From: Anaerolineales bacterium
GTDB lineage: Bacteria > Chloroflexota > Anaerolineae > Aggregatilineales > UBA2796
NCBI GenBank assembly: GCA_015075625.1
Contig: JABTTZ010000005.1
Span: 1-64,000 of the forward strand
Reading direction: 5' to 3'
Length of the DNA: 64,000 nt
Made by a program: the position numbers and the translations under genes. Each line of letters opens with the position of its first letter. The stretch's first letter is position 1. Below are positions 1-8,487 of the stretch, piece by piece. Below the pieces are notes generated by a model. The model did no database searches and was not told where the DNA came from. It was given only the letters and a program-made list of their open reading frames with translations.

Positions 1-129
1 CTAGGGGGTGAGGGTCTGTGCCTAAGGTGAGTTATTAATAAGATGTTGCGTGCCATTGTTCTCATCCCTCTCATCCTGCCCCTTTGCAACCACAGGGTAA
101 ACGAAACCACGTGCGTAAGTCTTATTTAG

Positions 130-290
130 AACTTACGCAGTTGAACGTGTTTCCCCCGTATTCATCGAAAGGGGATGTTTGAGGACGAAGCCCACTCAAA
201 CAATGGATTCCCCCTTCTCCCAGTGGGAGAGCAGGTACATACCGAAGGCGGGTCGCAGGGGGATGAGGGCAACTGCGCAACGTCTATTAT
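130..290. repeat. Intergenic repeat B, copy 1 (about 160 bp)
   Basis: This stretch is closely matched by 49664-49824: both begin with TTACGCAGTTGAACGTGTTT and end with a shared GGGCAACTGC..AACGTCTAT segment, with the same order of blocks between. Both copies lie directly upstream of a membrane-protein gene (364 here, 49865 there). A shorter piece of the same family (GGGTACACGCCGAAGGCGGG) occurs near 35470. No convincing coding frame runs through both copies, so I read it as a non-coding dispersed repeat. The preceding 1-129 shows only fragments of similar intergenic sequence (compare 45370-45400) and no gene. Confidence 0.75.
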
Positions 291-363
291 TGTACTCGAC
301 TGGTCGGAAAGACCAGAATAGATCGCACCGCCTTGCTATACACTTACCAGATAGGGGATCACC

Positions 364-1143
364 ATGACCACTGAACGAGATCGCTATGCCGAACGGATGA
401 TGAATCCACCAGCCCCACTGGATCGGAAACGTGTCCTCACCATCGCCTTTATCGCCTTTGTCGTCGTCTTTTTTCTGTGGCAGACGCGAAGTATTATCCT
501 CTACCCGTTTTACCTGCTTGTCACCTACGTTCACGAGATGGGGCATGGCTTGGCGGCAGTTTTTACGGGGGGGCGCTTCGTCAGTTTTCATGTCTACCCC
601 AATGGGGCGGGGGTTGCTTATACGGACGGCGGCAACCAACACCTGATCTTGGTGGCGGGGTATGTGGGAACGGCGCTTTTTGGGGCGATGCTGCTCTACC
701 TCGCCAACCGTGTCCGACGTGTGACGTTGGTGTCCTATGGAATGGCGGCTTTTTTCATCCTCTCTGCGCTCTTTTTTGGCGGTTCGGGCGGCTGGAATAT
801 GATCACCGCAATCACCGCCTTTTTTGCCATTATGATCGGTGTGACGGCAGGGGTAGGGTTCATTGCCCTTGCCCGCTATGGCAACCGCACGGCGAATGTC
901 TTGATTTTGAACACCTTCGCCTTCATCATCGGCTTTAATGTCATCAATGACTTCCTCTACCTGTTTAACAACCAAACCATTGGGATTGACGATATTCCGA
1001 ATGATGCCGCAGCCATGGCAAAACTGACCAGTACTCCTACGGCGTCGTGGATCATTCTTTGGCTGATGATCTCTATTTTGATGATGGGCATCGCCGCGAT
1101 TTACGCTTTTGTAGACCAAAAACAGGCGAGAGTAACTGGTTGA
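364..1143 (+). CDS. M50-type membrane metalloprotease family protein
   Basis: A 259-residue multi-pass membrane protein, hydrophobic almost throughout from residue 24. The zinc-binding motif HEMGH lies at residues 57-61 inside a membrane-proximal segment (TYVHEMGHGLAAVFTGG), the arrangement seen in the M50B group of intramembrane metalloproteases. Around five further hydrophobic segments follow. The family cleaves membrane proteins or is a protease-derived scaffold; which substrate is involved cannot be told. A third zinc ligand (NPDG-type motif) is not obvious, so proteolytic activity is not certain. It stands alone, downstream of intergenic repeat B. The ATG at 364 follows a TAGGGGATCACC context. 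Confidence 0.75.
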   Translation: MTTERDRYAERMMNPPAPLDRKRVLTIAFIAFVVVFFLWQTRSIILYPFYLLVTYVHEMGHGLAAVFTGGRFVSFHVYPNGAGVAYTDGGNQHLILVAGYVGTALFGAMLLYLANRVRRVTLVSYGMAAFFILSALFFGGSGGWNMITAITAFFAIMIGVTAGVGFIALARYGNRTANVLILNTFAFIIGFNVINDFLYLFNNQTIGIDDIPNDAAAMAKLTSTPTASWIILWLMISILMMGIAAIYAFVDQKQARVTG

Positions 1144-1247
1144 GGGGATTTCTCATGGCGTCTTTGTCCTGAGGACAAACCATTTTCCAACCCACTGCCG
1201 ATCATTTTCGCGCTACAATGCAAGGTAGCAAGGTATGAGCGCGTGCG

Positions 1248-3230
1248 ATGACCGTCAAAATTCTGATTGTAGACCCCGATATTTCCTTCAGCGTGCCGAT
1301 CAAGCGGGCGCTAGAGCAGCGCGGTGATTATCGCGTTCATACCTTTGCCAGTGGGCAGCCCGCACTGGAAATGCTTCAACGCGATGCCCACGATGTGGTG
1401 ATCCTTGACGCGGATATTGCCGACATTGCCCTTCCCGCCCTGATCCATGCCATGCGGCGCGTCCAACCCTGGCTGTATGTCATGATCAGCACGACGCCAG
1501 ATCGAGATAAGCCCGCCGTCCGTCCCCTCAATGTGCAAGGGATGATTGCTAAGCCCTACCTTGCCCGCAATCTGATTCATGCCCTAAGTGCGGCGGTGCG
1601 CTGGATCGAAGTGCGCCGCACGGCGACGGGCGGACGCGGGGCAGCCGAGCAACCCCCTAGCGAGCCGCTTCGCACGCTTGCTACCCTAACTATTCCCGAC
1701 GCGCCGCCCTCTCTAGAGGATACGCCGAATCTAGGGAGGAAGCTAACTAGTGGGGCAATCAGCGAGCCGCCCATTCCCGACGACGCCACTGCCCGCGATG
1801 TGTTCCGGCGCACCAGCAAGCCGCTGCCTCCCGAACCGCCCCTTCCCGAAGAGGCGACAACGCCCACCGTGAACGTGGCGGGTCGCACCAGTGATTCCGC
1901 CCCGCCCCCACCAGACAGCCTCCCTGAAATGCCGCCGGAGGAAGCCCAAACGCTGGTGGAGGCGTCCCTTGCAGCGCTGGCATTAGAGATCACCGATGAC
2001 GCCACAATCCCGTTGGAACGTCTGCCAGAGGCATTCGAGAGCAGTTCGGAACACCTTCCGCCGGATGCCCGTCCCACCTTCAACCCCCTAGCGCTTTGGC
2101 AGCACGCCGATGATTTGAATGAGCCAACCCTTGTGGAGGCGCCGCCAACCCTCCCCGCATCCCTTCAGGGTGAGCCTTCCGACGTGCTTGAAGATGACAT
2201 GGCGCGAACCTTCCGCACCCTGATTGGGGAGGAGACTTCCCCCCTACAACCCGTGAGCGATGCCCTGCCCCCAGAGGCTGACATAGCTCATCCGCCGCCA
2301 CCCCCGGCTGATGCGGCAGACGCGCCTGAACCGGTCACTATGTTGGCACGGATGGCGCTTTACCTCACACAGATCACCACCGGCTCAGCAGCGCGGGCAG
2401 CGCTCTTAATTCAGGATGGCAGCCTGATTGCCCAATCGGGCGGGATTTCGGAACGGGACATACGCGGCTGTGTGGCGGATGTTGCAAAGGCGTGGTCAAA
2501 AGGGGCGGCGGGACCATCCCCTGAATCAACTCCGGCAAAACTGAGTTATGTGGAACTGCCAAGCGGTAGCGATTACCTGATGTATTCGGTGCAGACGGTG
2601 GAAGGGATGATCCTTGTCATGCTGTTCCCCGGTGATGTGCCGTTGGGAACGATCCGCAAACAGGCAAGTTCCCTGCGCGGGGCGTTGATCAGCGTCCCTG
2701 ATAGCGCCGAGGCAGTCGAATCTGAGGCAGTCACTGCTGACTCTGAGGCGGCGACGACACTTCCCTCCCGCCCCACAGATATGATTCCGCCCGAAGGGCT
2801 GCGCGAGGCGCTGACCATTGCCTCCCCTCTCGCCAGCACGCCGGAGTCGCCCGCTCTCGCTGCGCCGTCCAGCCCAGAACGCCCCACTGTCCCTTACGCC
2901 GCGTTCACCTTTGTTTGGCTCCCACGCAGCGGCACGCTGAGCGATTATCAGGTGGCAATGCTCCCTACCTGGTTAGAACGGGCGGCGCTGCCGAGGTTTT
3001 GGGATATTGAGAGTGTGCAAGGGCAGCCAACGCACGCGGTGATCCACCTGCGCTTGCCGGAAGGGACATCGCCCTACGAGGCGCGAACGACCCTTCAGCA
3101 AGAAACCGCGCTGAGCGCCGGAGCTGATGATTTTTGGGCAGAGGTCTATTATCTTGTGACGGGGGGGCGGGAGGTGACCCCCCAAGAGGTGGCAAATTTA
3201 TTGGAATTCCACCGCGAGGCGGCGGGGTAA
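1248..3230 (+). CDS. Receiver - roadblock-like - IS200-transposase-fold fusion protein
   Basis: 660 residues in three blocks. Residues 1-120 form a response-regulator receiver domain: acidic pocket at D9/D11, phospho-acceptor D54 in VVILDAD, conserved Lys in the IAKPY segment. Residues 125-360 are a Pro/Glu/Thr-rich low-complexity linker. Residues about 365-480 (LARMALYLTQITTGSAARA..) resemble a roadblock/LC7 fold. The last 110 residues (from YAAFTFVWLPR) resemble the Y1 (IS200/REP-associated) transposase core: the order THAVIH-LRLPEGTSP..FWAEVYYLVTGG matches the HUH strand and the FWxxGY strand, but no Tyr is present where the catalytic one is expected. No output DNA-binding domain of the usual type is present. 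The domain reading of the two C-terminal blocks is by eye and should be tested by profile search. Confidence 0.6.
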   Translation: MTVKILIVDPDISFSVPIKRALEQRGDYRVHTFASGQPALEMLQRDAHDVVILDADIADIALPALIHAMRRVQPWLYVMISTTPDRDKPAVRPLNVQGMIAKPYLARNLIHALSAAVRWIEVRRTATGGRGAAEQPPSEPLRTLATLTIPDAPPSLEDTPNLGRKLTSGAISEPPIPDDATARDVFRRTSKPLPPEPPLPEEATTPTVNVAGRTSDSAPPPPDSLPEMPPEEAQTLVEASLAALALEITDDATIPLERLPEAFESSSEHLPPDARPTFNPLALWQHADDLNEPTLVEAPPTLPASLQGEPSDVLEDDMARTFRTLIGEETSPLQPVSDALPPEADIAHPPPPPADAADAPEPVTMLARMALYLTQITTGSAARAALLIQDGSLIAQSGGISERDIRGCVADVAKAWSKGAAGPSPESTPAKLSYVELPSGSDYLMYSVQTVEGMILVMLFPGDVPLGTIRKQASSLRGALISVPDSAEAVESEAVTADSEAATTLPSRPTDMIPPEGLREALTIASPLASTPESPALAAPSSPERPTVPYAAFTFVWLPRSGTLSDYQVAMLPTWLERAALPRFWDIESVQGQPTHAVIHLRLPEGTSPYEARTTLQQETALSAGADDFWAEVYYLVTGGREVTPQEVANLLEFHREAAG

Positions 3231-3267
3231 CTGTGTTTTAGGGGATTCCGAACCACCTTCTGATCCC

Positions 3268-3624
3268 TCATACCCCCTCATGGGGGATAAGCTCCACCGT
3301 GAGTCCGCTACCCCAACCGTATTTGGCATCCATAAGCGCGGCTATGGCGGAGATCAACGCCGGATCGTCTTCCGGGGGGAGGATGCGCCCCCCCGCCCGT
3401 GTAGGGGGACGATGGGCGGCGTTATCTTCCCGCGTGCCGATGCTGAAGGTGACCAGTGGGTTTGCCATAATATTGCGCACCCAATGCGCTTTATCGCCCG
3501 ACTCGGCAACCATGTAATAACACCCCTCATGTTCGACAAACCAAATTTCGATCTGGCGCGGTTCGCCAGAGGTGCGCCCTGTCGTTGTTAGGTAGAGAAA
3601 AACAGAATTAGCATCGCTTGTCAT
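3268..3624 (-). CDS. Deazaflavin-dependent nitroreductase-family protein
   Basis: A 118-residue protein with the split-barrel look of the DDN/DUF385 family: LTTTGRTSGEPRQIEIWFVEHEGCYYMVAE followed by HWVRNIMANPLVTFSIG. The TTGRxSG..R segment and the NP-V segment are typical of members that bind reduced coenzyme F420 (or another flavin) and reduce diverse substrates. Length matches the family. It is transcribed towards the preceding receiver gene and separated from it by only about 40 bp. The substrate cannot be inferred. F420 use is family knowledge, not shown by this window, which contains no F420 biosynthesis gene. Confidence 0.7.
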   Translation of the reverse strand: MTSDANSVFLYLTTTGRTSGEPRQIEIWFVEHEGCYYMVAESGDKAHWVRNIMANPLVTFSIGTREDNAAHRPPTRAGGRILPPEDDPALISAIAALMDAKYGWGSGLTVELIPHEGV

Positions 3625-3666
3625 GGATCAGCCCTCATCCTATCCGTTTGCCAAACTGTGGCGTAT

Positions 3667-3751
3667 TTAGGGTGTGTTGAATCTGTAATCAGAAAATGCG
3701 CCCATGCCCCATGCCGTGAGTCCCGTGCTAAAGCACGAGGCTGAAAGCAGG
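3667..3751. repeat. REP/MITE-family fragment
   Basis: Begins TTAGGGTGTGTTGAA and ends with a palindrome around CCGTGCTAAAGCACG followed by GGCTGAAAGCAG. The same order (terminal TAGGGTGTGTTGA, then a CTAAAG-centred palindrome, then GGCTgaaAGCAG) occurs at 9811-9882 and 39421-39490. This copy is more diverged and lacks the second terminal repeat. The remainder of the 3625-3826 gap holds no gene I can support. Confidence 0.65.
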
Positions 3752-3826
3752 GGAAGAGAAATCCATACCCTACCGTAGGGACTCCCTCTAGGGCGTCCGC
3801 TTTACCCTGTGTGGTTGACCATTCGG

Positions 3827-4780
3827 TCACAGTTTGCGCACGATGGTCACTTCGCAAGGGGGGAGCGTTTCCCCGCCCTCTAGGGTGACCGTCAAACGTA
3901 AGAGATAGCGCCCTTCAAACAAATTGCTGATCGTTGCTCCCTTTGCCAAAACGCCCTCTGTAATGGGCTTGCGGATGGGCGTTTGCAGCACCCACCGCGG
4001 ACGTGTGATGGAGGCACTATCAAGGTATTCCACCTCGAGAAGATAGCTAAAAAAGTTCTCTGGATCGGCGCTCCCTCGAATATCAAAAGCGTCAAAATTG
4101 AGCGCTGCCCCTTCAACAGGGAAAGTGATTGTTGCGTGAGGGTTGGTACACGTTGGTTTGGGGGCGTTCGCTTCTACGGTTGCCACGCGATAGACAAAGG
4201 CGGCGGTAATGATGGCGGGCGGAACATTGGTGGGGGAGGATGTGGGGATGCGGGCTTGCGCCTCTTGAATACGGGTTATCCCCACAAGCCCAATAAACAC
4301 AAAATTGACGATCAACACAAGGGCAAGAAGATAGACCACATAGCGGTATGGACTGGTCATGATGTTACGGAATGCCGTCCGGTAGACCGCCCCCGTACTG
4401 GTTGTGGTGCGGTTATGCTGACGCCACGATTCAAAAGCAGCCTCGGCGTCAAAGGTGGGGGGTGGGGTTTCGCCGCCCGTTGGGGCATGAGAGCGTGTCC
4501 AATAATCATCGCCCTGATAAGGTTCGTTGGGATACACCCGCCGCCGCTGACGGTCATAGGCGGCACGTTGGAGCGGATCGGTCAGGACATCATAGGCGTC
4601 ATTCAGAAGGCGGAACTGCTCAGTTGCCCACACTTCCCGTCCTGGGTTTAGGTCGGGGTGGACGGCTTTTGCCTGCTGCCGATAGGCGCGATGGATCATC
4701 TCAATGGGCGCATCGGTGGGGATATTCAGCCGAGCGTAGAAATCGTTATAGAGGTCGTAGCGTATGATTTTCCGTGCCAT
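3827..4780 (-). CDS. Membrane-anchored J-domain protein
   Basis: Starting at the Met at 4780 (MARKIIRYDLYNDFYARL) the product has 317 residues. Residues 9-80 are a J domain with the HPD motif at 41-43 and the usual flanking helices (AYRQQAKAVHPDLNP, LLNDAYDVLTDPLQRAAYD), so it should stimulate a DnaK-type ATPase on the cytoplasmic face. A linker is followed by one membrane helix (about 146-168) and an extracytoplasmic C-terminal region with beta-rich character (ITFPVEGAALNFDAFDIRGSAD) resembling Ig/FN3-like modules. This is not a canonical DnaJ: the Gly-rich and zinc-finger regions are absent. An upstream in-frame Met (4816) would add 12 residues before the J domain and is less likely. Confidence 0.8.
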   Translation of the reverse strand: MARKIIRYDLYNDFYARLNIPTDAPIEMIHRAYRQQAKAVHPDLNPGREVWATEQFRLLNDAYDVLTDPLQRAAYDRQRRRVYPNEPYQGDDYWTRSHAPTGGETPPPTFDAEAAFESWRQHNRTTTSTGAVYRTAFRNIMTSPYRYVVYLLALVLIVNFVFIGLVGITRIQEAQARIPTSSPTNVPPAIITAAFVYRVATVEANAPKPTCTNPHATITFPVEGAALNFDAFDIRGSADPENFFSYLLEVEYLDSASITRPRWVLQTPIRKPITEGVLAKGATISNLFEGRYLLRLTVTLEGGETLPPCEVTIVRKL

Positions 4781-4957
4781 AGGGGAGAGTCTGACACAGA
4801 TTATCCCAAGAGGCAATTAAAAAGGAGCGCAAACAGTCCTCATAACAGGCGTATTCTCCCCTACAAGGAGGGGTGTTGTTGGAGAAAATCCGGCGGGAAT
4901 AGGGTTGTACGATAAAATCCCCTTATTCCAGTATTGGCTATCCCATCAAGGCGCACC

Positions 4958-6226
4958 ATGAACCTTCAACCACGCACGTCTTCTCGTCTCTGGATACGTC
5001 TGCTCTTTCTTGCTCTCGGTTACATTGCTTTCATCTTGCTTGGCTCGCCAGAGGGCTTGCGCGGTGTGGCATGGACGCCCATTCAAGCAGAGTTCAAAGT
5101 AACCCCCGACTTTTTGGGGGTTTTGCTGTTTCCGCCAACGGTTGGGTACTTGCTCTCCAGTTTTTTCAGCGGGCGGGTGACTGGGCTGTTGGGGACGGGG
5201 CGGGCGTTGGCATGTGCCGCCGCGCTGATGGGCATGGGGCTGGTTGGCTACGGCGTAGCCCCAACATGGCTTGCTATCGTCAGCATCGGCTTTGCCATCG
5301 GGTTTGGGGGGGGGATCATCGATGCCGGACTGAACACCTTTCTTGCCGCCCACTATCACCCTAGCCTGCTCTATTTGCTCCATGCCTTTTTTGGCGTGGG
5401 GACGACGCTCAGCCCGCTGTTCATCACCGATATTCTACGGCGGGGGGAATCCTGGCGGCTGGCGTATCAACTTGTCGGTGGGGCAGCATTTGTGCTGGCG
5501 GTTATTTTTCTGCTCACCAGCCCCTTGTGGAATCGCTTTGAGCGACAACCAGCAAAAACGAAGGCGGATGCTTCTGCCGTCCCCGTCGCACGTACCGCGC
5601 TTTTCGCAACGCTCCGCCTCCCCATGACGTGGTTGGGGATCGTCCTTTTTTTCATCTATGCCGGTGTGGAAGGGACGGTGGGGGCATGGGCATTTTCGGT
5701 GTTTACCGCACAAGGGGTGAGTGAGGTGAACGCTGGCGCTTGGCTAAGTACCTATTGGGGGACGTTCACACTGGGGCGCGTTTTGTCCATTGGGGTGGCG
5801 CAGGTTCTCTCTACCACAACACTTTTGCGCGGGGCGATGATCAGCGTCATTGGCGGGGCGCTGCTGTTTGTGTGGAGTCCTTCGCCAGAGGTGGGCTTGG
5901 CGGGCGTCGTCCTCATTGGGTTGTTCACCGCCCCCGTCTTTCCGGCACTCATCGCCAACACTGGAGATCGCGTGGGGAACAGCCATGCTCCTAACGCGAT
6001 TGGTTTTCAGGTGGCAGCAGCGGGCTTAGGGTTGGCAGTTATGCCCGGCTTGGCGGGCTGGCTGGCAGTCAACACGCCGGGAAAGTTCACCTCAATTTCC
6101 CTCTCCGTATTGGTTGTTGCTCTCTTGATTTATGCCCTTTACGAATGGACACTCCTTTTGGCGCGGCGAAAAGGAAACGCAGGGGAAGGCGTTGAGGATG
6201 CAACCTCAACCAGCCGGAGTACGTAG
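4958..6226 (+). CDS. Major facilitator superfamily transporter
   Basis: About 422 residues from the ATG at 4958 with roughly twelve hydrophobic segments in two halves separated by a charged cytoplasmic loop (FERQPAKTKADAS). This is the topology of an MFS permease; the SGRVTGLLGTGRAL segment after the second helix fits the family's loop 2-3 motif. Residues such as DAGLNTFLAAHY in helix 5 resemble the sugar/fucose-permease-like and YbjJ-type branches, but the substrate is unknown. A TTG 24 bp further upstream is the alternative start. It precedes the ABC exporter operon with less than 60 bp to the likely ATPase start, so the genes may be co-transcribed. Confidence 0.8.
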   Translation: MNLQPRTSSRLWIRLLFLALGYIAFILLGSPEGLRGVAWTPIQAEFKVTPDFLGVLLFPPTVGYLLSSFFSGRVTGLLGTGRALACAAALMGMGLVGYGVAPTWLAIVSIGFAIGFGGGIIDAGLNTFLAAHYHPSLLYLLHAFFGVGTTLSPLFITDILRRGESWRLAYQLVGGAAFVLAVIFLLTSPLWNRFERQPAKTKADASAVPVARTALFATLRLPMTWLGIVLFFIYAGVEGTVGAWAFSVFTAQGVSEVNAGAWLSTYWGTFTLGRVLSIGVAQVLSTTTLLRGAMISVIGGALLFVWSPSPEVGLAGVVLIGLFTAPVFPALIANTGDRVGNSHAPNAIGFQVAAAGLGLAVMPGLAGWLAVNTPGKFTSISLSVLVVALLIYALYEWTLLLARRKGNAGEGVEDATSTSRST

Positions 6227-6283
6227 ATGAGACAGGGAACAAGAAGCAGCTCAGATAAACAATTACAGGGAGGAATGCGCAGC

Positions 6284-7228
6284 ATGAGCGCAGAAAACGC
6301 GATTGATGTGCGGGGCGTCACGAAACGCTATGGGACGTTCACCGCTGTGGATGGCATTAGCTTTGAAGTGCGGCGGGGCGAGATTTTCTCCATGTTGGGT
6401 CCGAACGGGGCGGGGAAAACAACAACACTGCGCATGATGTTAGATATCATCAAACCCGACAGCGGGACGATTGCCCTTTTGGGGTCGCCCTTTCATGAAT
6501 CGATGAAGGCGCGGATAGGGTATCTTCCCGAAGAACGCGGGCTATACAAAAATGTGCGCGTCCTTGAACTGCTTGGCTACCTTGGATCGTTGAAAGGGAT
6601 GAAACCCGCCGAGGCGATCCGCAAGGCAGATAAGCTGCTCGATGAGGTGGGTTTGGGGGAGAACAAAAAAAGCAAGATCAGCGAGCTAAGCCGGGGGATG
6701 TCCCAAAAGGTGCAGTTCATTGCCACCATCCTCCACGACCCTGACCTGTTGATCATTGACGAACCGTTTTCCGGTTTAGACCCAGTGAACACGGATATGG
6801 TCAAGGGGATGATCTACCGGATGCGCGATGAAGGGCGCACCGTGATCATGAGCATCCACGAAATGCATCAAGTGGAGGAAATGGCAGACCGCTTGATCAT
6901 GATCAACAAAGGGAAGCGCGTTCTCTATGGGAGCGTTGACGAGGTGCGCGGGCAGTACGCCGAAAACGCGGTGATCATCTCTGGAAAAGGCGATTGGGGA
7001 GCGATCCCAGGCGTGGTCAGCATCCATTCCAATGATGGCGGGCGGGCGGTGACGCTCAAACTGGATGCCGGAGTCACCCCCGATCAGGTCATGCGTTATG
7101 TTGCCGACCAGCCCAATTATTCGGTTACGAGCTTTGCCCGTGCCGTCCCACGCCTAAATGATATTTTCATCCGTGTGGCGGGGGGTGTTCCGGCGACGAA
7201 CGGCGCAGTGCGGGGGGCGGTGCAATGA
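6284..7228 (+). CDS. ABC exporter ATP-binding protein (NatA-like)
   Basis: 314 residues from the ATG at 6284, which sits behind a GGGAGGA ribosome-binding site. Walker A is GPNGAGKT, the signature is LSRGMSQK, Walker B is LLIIDEPFSGLD, and the switch His is in MSIHEMHQ. A C-terminal extension of about 90 residues (AVIISGKGDWGAIPG..) is typical of NatA/DUF4162-type ABC-2 exporter subunits. It should hydrolyse ATP to drive the two permeases encoded next, with which it overlaps by four bases (ATGA). An upstream in-frame Met at 6227 would overlap the MFS stop and lacks a better ribosome-binding site. Confidence 0.9.
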   Translation: MSAENAIDVRGVTKRYGTFTAVDGISFEVRRGEIFSMLGPNGAGKTTTLRMMLDIIKPDSGTIALLGSPFHESMKARIGYLPEERGLYKNVRVLELLGYLGSLKGMKPAEAIRKADKLLDEVGLGENKKSKISELSRGMSQKVQFIATILHDPDLLIIDEPFSGLDPVNTDMVKGMIYRMRDEGRTVIMSIHEMHQVEEMADRLIMINKGKRVLYGSVDEVRGQYAENAVIISGKGDWGAIPGVVSIHSNDGGRAVTLKLDAGVTPDQVMRYVADQPNYSVTSFARAVPRLNDIFIRVAGGVPATNGAVRGAVQ

Positions 7229-8487
7229 ATCTGATCAAACTCATCCGCATCGCCCGCCGCGAATATCTCACCAATTTTCGGCGGCGGTCATTTCTCTTTA
7301 CGATGTTTGGCTTGCCGATCTTCCTCGTCGCTATTTTTCTGATCATCGGGGTGGTGACTACCAGCGCGATTGATAGCATTGACGGGTTTAAACGGATTGG
7401 CGTTGTTGACCAAGCCGGCGTATTCCCCGGAAGGGAAATCCCCGCCCCCTTTGCGCTCTACGAATCCCTTTCGGCAGCCGACGCCGCCCAAAAAAGCGGG
7501 GAAGCAGACGCCTATTACGTGATTCCGGCGGATTACCTGAAAACGGGCATGGTTGAAGCCTATTACAGCCAAGCGAAGGCGCTCAACGATGGGGCGCGGG
7601 ATGCCCTTTTCAAAGCGATCAAGGGCGCACTTGCCACCCGTTTTAACAATCCCGACATTGCCGCCCGTCTGGAAAATCCCGTCGAAAACCTGACCTATTT
7701 CCGGCGGGGGGTGAACGATGCCGTCCCCGAAGCGGCGCTGACGGCGATCTTCCTTGTGCCGTCTATCGTTGGGACGCTCATTTTCATGCTGACGATGACC
7801 AGTTCACAGTTCCTCATGTCGGGGTTGGTGGAAGAAAAAGAAAACCGCATGATGGAAGTGTTCATGACCAGCGCCCGCCCCATCGAGATGATGAGCGGCA
7901 AGCTGCTAGGGATGGGCTTGTTGGGGCTGACTCAGCTTGGTGTGTGGGGACTTTTCGGGCTGGCATACTTGCTCGTGAGCGGTCAGCTTGGGGATATTGG
8001 GAAAATTCTCGCTGCACTGCAACTGACCCCGATCTTCATTTTCGTCACCTTGATCATGACGCTCTTGGGGTATCTGTTCTACGGCTCAATCTTGGCGGGG
8101 ATTGGGGCAACCGTCAACGCCGAAAAAGAAGCGCAGCAGTATGCCACCCTGATCGTCCTCGGTGGGGTTGCACCGTTGGCGCTGGTGATCGTCTTTCTGC
8201 TTGACCCCAACGGCGGGGCGGCGCAACTGATGAGCGTGATCCCCCTAACCGCGCCCATTGCCCTGATCATTCGGCTTTCCTTGGCAACTGTCCCCACCGC
8301 TCACATCCTCTTCAGCATGGGGGTGATGGTTGTCTCGGTGATCGTTGCTATCTATTTTTCGGCGCGGGTGTTCCGCATGGGGATGTTGAATTACGGCAAG
8401 GGCGGCGTTTTTCGTATCCTGCGGCAGGCGGTCTTTGGTGCTCGCACGCCGCGTCTGGTGGAAACCCCTTCGGAGGTGCGTTCATGA
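7225..8487 (+). CDS. ABC-2 family permease, first of a pair
   Basis: 420 residues. An N-terminal membrane helix (RRRSFLFTMFGLPIFLVAIFLIIGVV) is followed by a large extracytoplasmic domain (about 60-180). Five or six membrane helices then begin with the cytoplasmic motif GLVEEKENRMMEVFMTSARPIEMMSGK, characteristic of NatB/ABC-2 type exporters. It overlaps the ATPase gene and the next permease gene by ATGA, so the three are translationally coupled and probably form a heterodimeric-permease exporter. Substrate unknown: sodium or drugs for characterised NatAB relatives, which is only a family analogy. Confidence 0.88.
   Translation: MNLIKLIRIARREYLTNFRRRSFLFTMFGLPIFLVAIFLIIGVVTTSAIDSIDGFKRIGVVDQAGVFPGREIPAPFALYESLSAADAAQKSGEADAYYVIPADYLKTGMVEAYYSQAKALNDGARDALFKAIKGALATRFNNPDIAARLENPVENLTYFRRGVNDAVPEAALTAIFLVPSIVGTLIFMLTMTSSQFLMSGLVEEKENRMMEVFMTSARPIEMMSGKLLGMGLLGLTQLGVWGLFGLAYLLVSGQLGDIGKILAALQLTPIFIFVTLIMTLLGYLFYGSILAGIGATVNAEKEAQQYATLIVLGGVAPLALVIVFLLDPNGGAAQLMSVIPLTAPIALIIRLSLATVPTAHILFSMGVMVVSVIVAIYFSARVFRMGMLNYGKGGVFRILRQAVFGARTPRLVETPSEVRS

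Noticed and set aside
196-1119. Long minus-strand frame opposite the M50 gene
   Set aside because: Its product is rich in charged and Cys/His residues without domains and lies entirely under the membrane protease, whose motif and hydrophobic pattern are clear; it is a shadow frame.
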